A stretch of 64,000 nt of DNA. It comes from Colocasia esculenta. Lineage: Eukaryota; Streptophyta; Magnoliopsida; Alismatales; Araceae. Position numbers and translations under genes: made by a program. Shown here piece by piece: positions 45,318 to 56,934 of this stretch. The stretch's first letter is position 1. Each line of letters starts with the position of its first letter. Below the pieces are notes generated by a model that was not told where the DNA came from, searched no databases, and saw only the letters and a list, made by a program, of their open reading frames with translations. The stretch spans positions 65,399,207 through 65,463,206 of the forward strand of contig CM024766.1 of assembly GCA_014218235.1 (NCBI GenBank), in the 5' to 3' direction.

Positions 45318-47422
45318 CTATAGCTTCTGTTCTTCAGCTATTTGCTGCACAGACTCTGACTCCAAAGGCCCTGATGGGCCTGACACCTTCTCAGCTGGCC
45401 CTGAAAGTCCTAAACCACTGACCTCAGCTTGCCCTGAAGGCCTTGAACCACTGACCTCAGCTTGCCCTGAAGGCCCTGACACTTGCTCATTTGGCTCTGA
45501 TGGCCCTGAACCACTGACCTCTGCTTGTGGACTAGCTGCTGCCGGCCCTGATGGCCCTGCCACTTGCTCATCTGGCCCAGATGGCCTTGGAACATCTTCT
45601 TCACTTCTTTGAGCAGCAGGAGGTGGAGGAGGAGCAGGAGCTTGGGCTCCAACTACCTTCAAAATCTCAGAAAGCATTGCCTTCATGCTTCCTAACTCCT
45701 TATTGAACCACCTTATAACATTCTTTACTTGAGACAACTCCTTGGATGTGGAGGCCTAGCTCATGAAAATGGAATTTACATCGGATTGTAATGAGCAGAG
45801 GATCTCCCCTTGAGCATCCAATCTTTCTATGACAGGCTTCAAATTGATAATGACTCTTTGTCTCATCTGTCTCTGATAAAGAGTGTCAGCTAGGAGAGGA
45901 ACATCTGGAACTTCTGCTGCTTTCCTTTCTCCTGGGCCTTGTCCATTGGAGGCTGCTGATCTTGGTCATCCTCAGAATCTGAGGAACTAGCAGTCTCACC
46001 TTCTCTGAACTGGTTCTCTAGGGGATTTTCATTTCCCTCCCCCTGAGTCTCACTGCCCTTCTCAACTTCAGCTTCTTCTTCAGCATGCACACTTTCCATG
46101 GGAACTTCAGTTTGTGCTGCTGCTGCTGCTTCTTCTTCTTGAACTGGGAGGACTTTTGAATGAATTTCAGTGTGGCCTGATGCCACAGCACTGACTCCCT
46201 GGATCTCCTCTGCCACTGACTACTCCCCCTCAATGGGAGCATCTTCCAATACAACATCCTCTTGAATTTGGACTTGCTCCTGCTGGCTTGGAGCTTCTTC
46301 CATAACTACATCTTCTGTGTGGACCTCTGCCACAGATTTTGCTATACTTGGCTCTTGTGCAACTGGCTCCCCCTGAGAGATGGAGTCCAGTGCATCCCTA
46401 AGTAGACTGCCTACTTGGGAAGATGGAAGAGGAACCTCTGAGAATTGCCCAAAGGGCTCAATATGCTCAAGAGTGATGTCCTCAATTCTTCTGCTGCTTG
46501 CTTCTTCTGCTACTACTGGCACTGCTGCTGCTGCCTCAGATACTGCTGCTGCTTCTGCTACTGGTTCTAGGTCATCTTGGGCTTCACCAAGGATGGTTCA
46601 CCCTCAACCGCACTAGTCTTGGACCACACACCATTCACTACAGAAAATCTATTTTTTCTTAAATTTCTGGACCTAATAGCTTGCCCCATCTTTTCAGACA
46701 CATCACCAACTACACTTATGCCGAAATGATGAATGATTTTGGTTAGGAGATGGGCATATTGGTAGTGAGATGTTCAATTTGCTTTTTATATCCCACACTT
46801 GAGACCTTGCAAACTTCATTCTCTCAATGATCAACTCTGCAGTATTAATTTCCCGATTCTGGATAGCCCAGTACATCAGGTCTGAATCAGCCTTGGTGCA
46901 TGAGGAGAAAGTTGCACTCCTAGGCACAATGATCTGACAAATTATGAAATGCAAAAGCCTGTTAAAGGCACTAAGCTGGTTAATATCCAGCTTCCCATCC
47001 TTCAGCTTGAACTCCGGACCTATTATCCCCAAACCCTTGACCTTAGTGTCCACAGAGTGGACTCCACTTCGACCAGAGGTAGAGACTTCAAATAAAGATG
47101 CTAACAGATCCCTGGTGATTCTGATTTGGGTTCCCTTGACCATAGAAGTCAGGGTCCCATCCTCTTCTATCTTCAGACAGACATAGAAAGCCTTGACAAG
47201 ATCTGGATAACTTACATCAGAAAGGGTTGCAATCTTCGTCCATTTCAGCCTCTGTAGAGCTTCAACCAAACTGCCCATTCCGTTCTTCTCCAAATCTGCT
47301 AAATCCACTACCTTGTGCCCACAAAGCTTTGCCTTGACTGAAGCGAACCTAGTTTGCTCTTCTGCAGTGAGGAATGCAGCTCCGTAACCCCCAACACTGC
47401 CAGAAACAGTTGAAGAGGCCAT
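45318..47422 (-). pseudogene. Env-like region of element E, N-terminal part, broken
   Basis: Begins MASSTVSGSVGGYG at 47422 and reads as an alpha-helical domain (FLTAEEQTRFASVKAKLCGH, LVKAFYVCLKIEEDGTLTSM) like plant retrotransposon-associated domains found downstream of pol. A frame change near 46770 ends it. Acid-rich low-complexity blocks continue at 46522-46220 and 46216-45890 (Glu-rich, in frame with the start), and a Pro/Gly/Ser-rich repeat block at 45737-45318 (repeated SGPSGQAEVSG) follows a short coiled-coil-like stretch. Together with 45108-43426 this is probably one decayed gene of about 1300 codons. Confidence 0.6.
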
Positions 47423-47857
47423 GGAACAAAGCAGGAAAGGTTCTGGAGGTCTGGAAGGGTGGTTGAAGGAGAAACCCTCAATAAATTTCTGGCGGGAGAG
47501 GTTGAAAGCTTCAAATCTGGTGGAAGTCGATGCTAGGGGCGAAGGGTTGTCGCCTCAGGCAAGAGAACGAAAGAGATAAAGAGGGGAGATGAATCGTTCT
47601 CATACAGATTACGGGATTTATGAAATAGAGGATAAATGCCCCCTTTTTGAAGAGGTGCACCTTTATGGCAGAAAATGACAAACTCCGGTTTGAAAGAAAT
47701 AAAGATTTACACAAAACGAACCGACATGAGTATTTAAACAAGAGGATAAATGAGAAGTAATTGAGATAATTTTTGCTCACTTCAAGGAGAATAATTAATT
47801 GGCTCCAAATTTAATATTTCAGTATTTAACAATAAATCTATCACAATTTACACATGC
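47423..47857 (-). other. Spacer between pol and env-like region of E
   Basis: Non-coding by appearance; AT-rich with a T-rich minus-strand ORF (47780-47511) lacking recognisable motifs. Confidence 0.5.
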
Positions 47858-50800
47858 CTAATTCCTTCTGAGAGAAGTGAACCTCTCTTCGGGTAAGGCT
47901 TTTGTGAAGATATCTGCCAACTGATTATTTGTATCAATAAAAGATATTTCAATATTACCATTAGCTACATGATCACGAATAAAATGATATCTAACCTCAA
48001 TGTGTTTGGTTCTTGAGTGCTGTACTGGATTCTTGGTTAAGTTTATGGCACTTGTGTTGTCACATAATAGTGGAATTGACTTGATGTGCATTCCGTAGTC
48101 CTCAAGTTGTTGCTTTATCCATAGGAGTTGTGTACAACAACTTCCAGCAGCCACGTACTCAGCTTCAGCTGTTGAGAGTGCTACTGAATTCTGCTTCTTG
48201 GAGGACCAGGATATCAAGCATCCTGCAAGAAATTGACAACAACCACTGGTGCTTTTTCTATCTAGTTTGCATCCAGCATAGTCAGCATCAGAGTACCCTA
48301 CTAAATTTACTTCACATGATTTTGGATACCAGATACCTAGATCATGAGTTCTAGATAAATATCTGAAAATTCTTTTAACACTAATTAAATGAGATTCTCT
48401 AGGGTCTGCTTGATATCTAGCACACATGCATACACTAAATAGTATATCAGGTCTGCTGGCAGTTAAGTAAAGTAGAGAACCTATCATACCTCTGTAGATC
48501 TTTTGATCTACTTTCTTACCATCTTTGTCACTGTCCATTCTTGTTGAAGTGCTCATTGGTTGACAGTGGCTTGGAATTTTCGAATCCAAAGAGCTCCTTG
48601 GTGTATTTGGCTTGACAGATGTGGGTGCCATCTCCTCCTTGCTTGATTTGTAATCCAAGGAAGTAGTTCAGCTCCCCCATCATGCTCATCTCAAATTCTC
48701 CCTGCATAAGCTTCTCAAAGTACTTGCAAAGAGATTCATCAGTAGATCAAAAATTATGTCATCTACATAAATTTGTAAAGTAGTATGTGCTTGACCTTTG
48801 ACTTTATAAATAAAGTGCTATCTACTTGTCCTCTAGTGAAACCATGATCTAATAAAAAGAACTAAGCCTTTCATACCAGGCTCTAGGTGCTTGCTTTAAA
48901 CCATATAATGCCTTATGAAGTTTAAAAACATGATTTGAAAATTCTGAATCATCAAAACCCGGGGGTTGTTCTACATAAACTTCTTCTTTAATGAAACCAT
49001 TTAAAAATGTAGATTTGACATCCATTTGAAATAATTTCAGATCTAGAGCAGATGCATATGCAAGTAAAATCCTAATAGCCTCAAGTCTAGTTACAAGTGC
49101 ATATGTTTCATCGAAATCTATGCCTTCCTCTTGGGAATAGCCTTGAGCTACCAATCTGGCCTTGTTTCTTAAGATCACACCAGCTTCATCCAATTTATTT
49201 CTGAACACCCATTTGGTGCCAATAACTGGATGACCTGACGGTCTAGGAACAAGTGACCATACATGGTTTCTCTTGAACTGATTCAGTTCATCTTGCATGG
49301 CTAGAATCCAAGACTCATCAGTAAGAGCTTCATTGACTATCCTAGGCTCTATTTGAGAAACAAATGCTAGGTAATCACAAGGGATTACATTACCTCTTGT
49401 TCTTACCTCTACAGATGGACCACCAATAATATTTTCAGGTGGGTGATCTTTCTTGTATCTCCACTCCTTTGGAAATTTTCATGTTCAATGTCTGTTTGCT
49501 GCAAGTCTTCCAGAGGTGGATCTTCCTTGTCCTCAATTGATGTGTTCTTTAATTTCTTAGACAAGTCATCTGCATCATCAATGTCGCTCTCTGCTTCCTT
49601 TCTCAAGGAAGGGTTAGTTTCATAAAAATAATATGTACAGACTGTTCAATCAATAAGGTGCGTTTATTAAACACTCTATAACCTTTAGGTTTAGTAGCAT
49701 ACCCCATGAAGATGCCTTCATCTGATTTGGCATCCAACTTACCAATGTCTCTTTTGCCGTTGTTGTGAATGAAGCATGGACATCCAAAGGTTCTGAAGTG
49801 ACTGATCTTTGGCTTCTTTCCCTTGAACAACTCATATGCAGTCTTCTTCAAGATGGGTCTGATCATTACTCTATTAATGATATAGCTTGCTGTGTTCACT
49901 GCTTCAGCCCAGAAATACCTTGGTAAATCATATTCTGACAGCATTGTTCTTGCCATATCCAATAAGGTTCTATTCTTCCTCTCAGCAACTCCATTTTGCT
50001 GTGGTGTCCTTGGTGCTGAGAAGTTATGCTCAATCCCTTGGTCATCACAGAATTTTGTAAATTTTTCATTTTGAAACTCTCTTCCATGATCTGACCGGAT
50101 TCCAACAATGCAAAACTTCTTATCTTTCTGTACTCTTCTGCTGAAGCTTACAAAACTATCAAAAATATCATCTTTATGCTCCAAGAAGGAAACCCATGTG
50201 AATCTGGAATAATCATCCGTAATAACAAATCCAAAATTCTTTCCTCTAAGACTAGTGATTCTTATTGGCCCGAATAAATCCATGTGAAGGAGTTCTAAGG
50301 GTTTAGAGGTGGTTACCACAGTCTTTGACTTGAAGGAACTCTTAGTGTGCTTCCCTTTTGCACACGGTCTGCAGATACCATCCAATTTATTGCTGACCTT
50401 TGGCAGACCTTCCACAAGATTTCTTTTTCTGAGCTTATTCATGCCATCCAAACTGCAGTGGCCCAATCTTCTGTGCCACAGCTCAATTGACTGCTCTTTG
50501 CTGGCCGTTAAACAAACATCTTGATCCTTGAGTTCTTCAAGATAGAGCACATACAAGTTCTTTTCTCTGTTAGCTTCGAAGATTATTGCTCCATCCTTCA
50601 GGATACTGCACTTGGACTCTTGGAACTTGATCTGATGTCCTTTGTCACAAAGCTGGCTGATGCTTATGAGGTTGTGTTTTAGCCCTTTGACACACAGTAC
50701 ATCTTCAATAACTTTTTTTCCCTTTGTTGCTCACAGAACCACTGCCTATCACTGTTCCTTTTCCATTATCTCCATAGGTGACTGTTCCTTCTTCAGCTTG

Positions 50801-50880
50801 GAGATGAGTGAACAGTTTCCTGTTCCCTGACATATGCCTTGAGCACCCACTGTCCAGGTACCACTTTGATGCTCGAAGGC
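47858..50880 (-). pseudogene. Element E pol: protease, integrase, RT, RNase H, broken
   Basis: Minus strand. Protease motif WYLDSGCSRHMSG at about 50860. Integrase 50556-49603: zinc finger HRRLGHCSLDGMNKL with CRPCAKGK, and catalytic core MDLFGPI, TDDYSRFTW, RSDHGREFQN and PQQNGVAERKN. RT 49298-48849 (MDVKSTFLNGFIKEEVYV, YGLKQAPRAWYERL); the YVDD motif is readable near 48760 only in another frame. RNase H 48658-47858 (SDADYAGCKLDRKSTSG, VALSTAEAEYVAAGS). Frame changes between protease and integrase, after integrase and twice in RT make it non-functional. Confidence 0.93.
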
Positions 50881-50898
50881 TTCCCTAAAAACGAGACA

Positions 50899-52671
50899 TT
50901 AAGGTTTAGGTACCCAAGTTCTTTTGGGTCCTTGTTGGTTAGTGTCAATAGTTTCCTTTTTAATTATCCATTTCTTATGTCTAGTTGGACATGTTATTTT
51001 TATATGCCCTAACTTATTGCAATGGCTACAGCAGGACGTTTTTGTTACTCTTTCAATATATTTGAAATTGGTTTTGTATGTTGTATCTTGTTCAGGTATA
51101 AACTTTGGAGTTGGATATATTTTAGGTTGAATTATTGTTTCTTCATTTTCTGGTGGTGTATATCCTAAACCATGTTTCTTCTTTCCTGAACGTCTAGCAC
51201 CTTTTAATATTAAGGAGTTCTTACCATTTGTAAATTTCTCCAATGTGCTTGACAGTTTGTCATTTTCTTCATTTAAAGTTTTAATTTCTTTTCTCAGTTC
51301 ATCTGAACTCTCCTATTTTTATAATCTGATTATTTGTTTATTTTTATCTTTTAGATCTTCACATAATAGTTCATTTCTTCTTTTAAGTTCAGTTATTTAT
51401 TTGTCTAATTCTTCGTTTTCTGTTCTTAGATCTGAATTAGTATTTTCTAAACATGCCATATTTTTCTTACTGACTTTTAACAGTTTTGTTACTTCCCTAT
51501 ATTTACAGTATAATTCGTTGAAAGCTTCTTCAAGATTATCAGAATCAGAATCATTGCAAGAATCAAAAGATGAATCAGAAGTTACCTTCTCTTCAGTGTT
51601 TGCCATAAAAGCCAAGTTGGCTTCTTCTTCTCCACTGTTTGAGCTTGACTCACTATCTGAGTTGCTGCTGTTACTCCATGCTGCTACCATAGCCTTTTTC
51701 TTATGCTTCCTAAATTTCTTGGAGCTTTCTCTCTTTCTAAATTCAGGCTTCTTGAGCTTTGGACATTCTTCTTTGATATGTCCTGACTTTTTGCACTCGT
51801 AGCATATGGGCTCGCCCTTTTTCTGATCCTTTCCATCTGGTTTCTTGAAGTCCTTATTTTTCTTGAAGTGTCTTCTACCAGATTGGAACTTCTTCTTCTT
51901 GGCTAGAATGCACTACAGTCTTCTTGATAGCATAGCTTCTTCATCTTCGCAATCATTTGAGCTTTCATCTTCGGCTGATGACTCATCTGATCTGTCTTCT
52001 TCTGCTTTAAGAGCATTTGAATGTTTCTTTTTGCTTGAGGACTCTCCTAGTCTCTCCATATTTATCTCGTGGGTCATAAGGGACCCAATGAGCTTTTCTA
52101 AAGACATCCTCTTTAGATCATTAGCTTCCTCAATGGCTGTTACCTTGGGAGTCCATGTAGATGGAAGAGATCTAAGAATTTTTTTGACCATATCTCCAAT
52201 CTCATAGGTCTTCCCAAGTCATGCTAATCCATTGGTAATGTCTGTGAATCTACTGAACATTTGAGTTATGGACTCTCCTGGCTGCATCTGGCACCTCTCA
52301 TATTGAGTTACCAGAATATCTATTCTGGTTTCCTTAACCTTGTCCGTGCCTTCATAAGTGATTCTCAATTTCTCCCACATATCCATTGCGGATTTGCAGG
52401 TTGATACTCTATTGAATTCTTTCTTGCTGAGAGCACAACACAGAATGCTTTTAGCCTTACAGTTTGAAGAAATCTTCTTCCTATCATCATCTGTCCATTG
52501 AGCCTTTTCGTTGGTGACTAGGAGATCGTCTTCTTCAACTATGGACCATATCTGATAGTTATGACCTTGTAGAAAATATTCCATTCTTGTTTTCCAGTAA
52601 GCATAGTCTTCTCCATCGAACAATGGTGGTCGGTTGACAGACTGACCTTCATTGTGACCTTGGGCTGCCAT
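50899..52671 (-). pseudogene. Element E gag, broken
   Basis: Starts MAAQGHNEGQSVNRPP at 52671, with the copia Gag pattern FDGEDYAYWKTRMEYFL and the UBN2-like region after it. A TGA near 52216 ends the first part; reading continues at 52191-51913. Zinc knuckle CYECKKSGHIKEEC at about 51765-51805, a Ser/Asp/Glu-rich stretch (51690-51550), a coiled-coil-like stretch, and a second knuckle CSHCNKLGHIKITC (about 51010-51050). Two knuckles in Gag are typical of Sireviruses. Most stops fit C-to-T change in Gln codons. Confidence 0.88.
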
Positions 52672-52721
52672 GGATCTTTACTCTTCAGATCGTTGGATCT
52701 TCTTCTTTGTCGAAGAGACTC

Positions 52722-52733
52722 GCTCTGATACCA
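52722..52733 (-). other. Primer binding site, element E
   Basis: TGGTATCAGAGC on the minus strand, two bases from the 5' LTR; initiator tRNA-Met type. Confidence 0.9.
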
Positions 52734-52735
52734 CT

Positions 52736-54914
52736 TGTTGCCCAGCTAGGTAGCCCAGAGGGGGGGGGGGTGAATGGGTCTTTAAAAATTATCAATTAAT
52801 ACCTGTTCACTAAAAATGTTCACACACAAAGACACACTTTGATGGATGTTAGTTATTCTTAGGATAAACAACAATCACACAAAGAAGCAATCACACAACA
52901 CAAGAGTTTATCCTGGTTTGGATCTCCTCTCCTCAGGAGTCCTACGTCCAGTCCCTGAGCAACAACTCAGGATTTCACTAACTAGGGTACAGTCCCCCTA
53001 TGGACACTACAACACCCAGCTCAGCTGGTCTTCTCTTCTCAGCCCGAAGAGGAACAACACCCTGGATACCCCACTAGGTCTTCCTTCACACCAGAAGGGC
53101 ACACACACACCCTAGATACCACCAGGTCTTCCTTCACACACGAAGGGTACAAGCACAGAAACAAGTAAGCAGGAGATTAAGCCCCTAGATCAAGCTTTGA
53201 CAAGCCAAGATCTGAAGCAAAGGACTGAGAGCTTAAGGTCTACAAACTAAGCTCACTCTCAGATCCAGACAAGCTCTCTCGAAAATCTACAAACAATGCA
53301 AATAGCAAAGAAGAGCTAATCTAATGGAATGAGGCTTGGCTCTTTCTTGAAAACTCGCAGAAGACTTGATGATCAGAGTGATTTTTGTGACTATCGTTCT
53401 CTTTTTTTGTGTCTTTCTCTTCTGGAGCTCCTTTCTTCAATATATAGCTTCAATTTGAAATCTAGACGTTGAAGTATCCGTTGCCTCTAGGTTTTGGTGG
53501 ACGTTAGACTGAGTGGCACTTGGAAGCTTCCAGTCAACAGTCCTTTATCCATTTGTGCACGCAAAGAGATAGGATCTTCTAAAGTGTCCTTTGGCTTCTA
53601 CAAGGTCCAACGTTGTATGACGAATGTTGTCAGAGACTGCATACATTAAATGCTAGAACAATAGACAACTAGGCTATCTCTTGTTGTTAGTCAACGTTGG
53701 TGTGAATATTCACCAAAATAGTAATGCCATTTTGCTGTTCTAAAAGATGCATATGGAATAGACATGATAATGGATGATATCGTTTGTATGCATGCAGAGA
53801 TACGTTCAGTCTTCATTAAATGCACAGCTGACAGAAGAATATGTGCGAAGACTTTGACTATTCAACCCGTTGAAAGGATAAGTCATATGTCAAGTTGATT
53901 GATATGAAATCGATGAATTTATGACATATGAAATCGTTATGCAACCAAACAGCAAATCGTTGTGAGATATGAAAGAATCATTGTGATCATTGAGGAAATC
54001 ATTATGATTACTTAAGAAGTCGATGCGCAAAGCAAATTGTTATAATATCTGAAGCAATCGTTGCGATAAGCAAATCGTTATGATAACTAAAGGAATCGTT
54101 ATGGTAGCAAATCATTATGATAACTAAAGGAATCGTTATGATAGAAAATCATTATGATCACTAAAAGAATCGTTATGAAAGTAAGTCGTTATGATGACTA
54201 AAGGAATCATTACGAGAGCAAATCGTTACGATGACTAAAGGAATCGTTATGAAAGCAAGTCGTTACGATGACTAAAGGAATCGTTACGAGAGCAAGTCGT
54301 TACGATGACTAAAAGAATCGTTACGAGAGCAAGTCGTTACGATGACTAAAGGAATCGTTACGAGAGCAAGTCATTACGATGACTAAAAGAATCGTTTCGA
54401 GAGAAAGTCGTTACGATGACTAAAGGAATCATTACGAGAGCAAGTCGTTACGATGACTAAAGGAATCGTTACGAGAGCAAGTCATTACGATGACTAAAGG
54501 AATCGTTACGATGAATAAAGAAGTCAATGCAAGCAAATCGTTACGCTCTCTTTAAGAAGTCGTTGTAGGAACGATTTCTTTTGAAATCAGAAGAAGTTTC
54601 AATATATGAAGAAATCGTTAAGGTACTTATGAAACGGTTATGAAGAAATCCTTATAGTTCTGCTGTAATCATTGTAATCTATAAAAGAAACCGATGTGTA
54701 GTTAGACAAATATGATGCTGTAGATACAATGTAAAGATGCTTACTTGTTTTGGCTTATTTTCCTTTGGTCTTAATTCCTGTGCTTAAGACTTGTAGAAAA
54801 TAGGTTAGTGACCTTTAATTTAGGGTTTGATAATTATCACAATAATATGGTTTTGTTAATCATCAAAATAGAAATGTAATTACTTTTAATTACATGGAGA
54901 TAGACTGTTCATCA
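52736..54914 (-). repeat. Element E 5' LTR
   Basis: 2179 bp, closely similar to 41194-43390. The 37-bp array lies at about 54075-54510. A TATA-like sequence (CAATATATAGC on plus) is at 53438-53448. The block CTGGTTTGGATCTCCTCTCC at about 52913-52932 also occurs in LTR F. Confidence 0.95.
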
Positions 54915-54955
54915 CTTGTTGCATATCATTAGGGTAAGTGTAGGGAGGTGAAGCT

Positions 54956-55312
54956 TAGGGGTGTTCAAAAATTGGTCCAAACCAAAAAACTAAACCGAAC
55001 CGACCGGTTCGGTTTGGTTCGGTTCAGTTTAGAGGGTTTCACAATTCAGTTCGGTTTGGGGTTGAGGAACCAAAATGAACCGAATATATGTATATATAAT
55101 ATAAATAATATAATATAACATAAGAAAGACAATGGCGTAGTGGTTGGAGGCACCTCATCCCCATGGGAGGTTGTGAGTTCGATGCTCACAACCCCCCATT
55201 TAATCCTTTTTTTTCCATTTTCGATTCGGTTCAGTTTGAATTTAAATTCGGTTCGGTTCGGTTTTATCAAAAAAGAGGTCCAAACCGAACCGAATCGAAC
55301 CGTGAACACCCC
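54956..55312. mobile_element. hAT-type MITE 4 (CGGTTCGG family) with tRNA-like core
   Basis: About 357 bp. Inverted ends TAGGGGTGTTCA and TGAACACCCCT with sub-terminal CCGAACCG/CGGTTCGG runs. Flanks GGTGAAGC and GCTGAAGG agree at 6 of 8 bases. The core at about 55130-55197 has TGGCGTAGTGGTTGG (A-box-like) and GAGTTCGATGCTC (B-box-like) in a stem GGTTGTGAG/CTCACAACC with 7-nt loop TTCGATG. Related to MITE 3 at 12171-12577. Confidence 0.85.
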
Positions 55313-55445
55313 TCGCTGAAGGGTTCATAACCAATTAGTTATGTAGTTTTTCGATCCTCAAACAAGCGGACAAGATCATTGCGTAATGACAGTGCCCTTC
55401 TCTTGAACCATGCAACTAATGGGTTAATTGCAATGAAGATAAATA
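55313..55445. other. Flanking sequence between MITE 4 and element D
   Basis: About 130 bp without recognisable feature, ending in the AAATA target site of element D. Confidence 0.4.
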
Positions 55446-56885
55446 TGATATACTATGTAGATTTTGATGATAACAAAATACTGTGCATGTGTTGATGGTG
55501 TTCAGATATATGTTTTGATGGTTTATTGATGATTTTGCATGAAATGATGATCTTGATTGTGATTTTTATGGTTTGATTATTTCATTGATATTGAGAGACT
55601 AATATGTTTGTAAGTGTGCAAAAGATAGGTATATGGGACTTGACATGTGTGCTTCAAGCTCACTTTTTGTGAAAGTCAAAAGCTAAGGTCAAATTGACTA
55701 ACTGATATAGAACAGGGTTTCGGCCGACCTACAATATAGGGCCGGTAGACCAAAGTTTCCAGAAACGTCAATCCTTCTATAGGTTGAAAATTGGCCGACC
55801 AATGGACACTGGCCAGTCGACCAGTGGGCATTCCAGTCGATTGAAGCCCAGGTCTAGTCAATCGATTTGGGGATATTTTTATAACTTATGTTTCTTGTTG
55901 TTGTAGGTCCAGTTGACCAATCCACCCATGTTGGTCAACTGATTGTGGTAGAGTTCTTGATGGACTTTCCATTTTGAGTCACATTCAAGCATGATTCTTT
56001 CTATAACTTGAGAGTTGCTAAAGGGGTTAAATACAAGTCCTTCCTGAGTTTTTAGATGTGGCCCAAATCTCCACAAGTTTATTCTCATGCCCTAGAGTTC
56101 ATAAGAGAGGTTTTTAGTCTTGAAGGAGTTGTGCTCAAGCCCTAAACATGTTGCTGCAACCTGATCTATGTCTGCTTGTTCTGGAGAATATCTAGAAGTT
56201 GTGAAGCCTTACTAGAGGTCTAAAGGATGTGTGTGAGCAATCCTAGCTTGTGGGCTTCACTTGGACAACACCAACATCAACATGTTATTTATTGTTTGTT
56301 CGTTAAGTGGAAACGACATAATAGCCGAGTATTTTGACAGGGGGAAACTTTACTTGATATGTTTATTACATTTTTTTTCTCTTGTTTGGGTCTGCATAGT
56401 TTTATTTTGAATAAGAACGCATTGAGTGTGTGTGTGCTCAATTTGTGAGCACGTGTACATGGTGCAGTTTGTGGATTGCACCTGTAGAGTCTGAGGTGTC
56501 TCTACGCATGAGGGTTGTCTCATCCTTGGAAATGAGATTGGGTTTGGTTTGTCCTAGTAAACAAACATGTGTGTGGTAAGGGGTCTTGTGCCTTGTACCC
56601 ATGAAACTAGATAGTGTGGGTGTCATGGTTAGATAGGGTGGATGTAGGTTGCACGGTGGTGCGTCAAACCACCTAAAAGTCCTACTGTGCACAGTGGTTT
56701 ATTTTCTTCTCTTCTACCTTCGTTCTACATGTGCAATAAGATAGTTGGCCTTGCAGGTTTCGCCTAAAAGTTCTAAGCATTCTGCTGTGTAAAAGTATTT
56801 ATTAGATAAGTATAACTTGTAGGTGATTAGTTTTTAAATTGGCGAAGTCAATTCACCTCTCCCCTAGTTGGCCATAAACCTAACA
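55446..56885 (+). repeat. Element D 5' LTR
   Basis: 1440 bp. Palindromic GGTCGACC-like boxes and decayed forms recur at about 55720-55945 (GGCCGACC, AGTCGACCAGT, GGTCAACTG). A TATA-like TTAAATACAAG lies at about 56029-56039. Clearly diverged from 60027-61432. Confidence 0.9.
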
Positions 56886-56887
56886 AT

Positions 56888-56898
56888 TGGTATCAGAG
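56888..56898 (+). other. Primer binding site, element D
   Basis: TGGTATCAGAG then T (C expected), two bases after the 5' LTR; initiator tRNA-Met type. Confidence 0.85.
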
Positions 56899-56934
56899 TA
56901 GGACTCTAAAGTACAAAAGTGATCCTAGGAAATA

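Larger units (their letters stand above)
41194..54914 (-). mobile_element. Sirevirus-type copia element E with env-like region
   Basis: A 13.7-kb element on the minus strand with 5-bp target duplications CTTGT (41189-41193, 54915-54919). LTRs: 41194-43390 (2197 bp) and 52736-54914 (2179 bp), TGTTGCCCAG...CTGTTCATCA on the plus strand. Internal order on the minus strand: PBS, gag, protease, integrase, RT, RNase H, then about 4.4 kb of env-like coding DNA and a polypurine tract. Integrase before RT makes it copia; the two zinc knuckles, extra 3' ORF region and great length mark a Sirevirus (SIRE1/Maximus group). Gag-pol is broken in several places. Confidence 0.96.

Noticed and set aside
51245..51802. 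185-aa Ser/Leu-rich plus-strand ORF
   Set aside because: Antisense of the Ser/Glu-rich part of element E gag.
55130..55197. A genuine tRNA gene in MITE 4
   Set aside because: A- and B-box-like words and a T-arm are visible, but no acceptor stem pairs and it sits inside a transposon.
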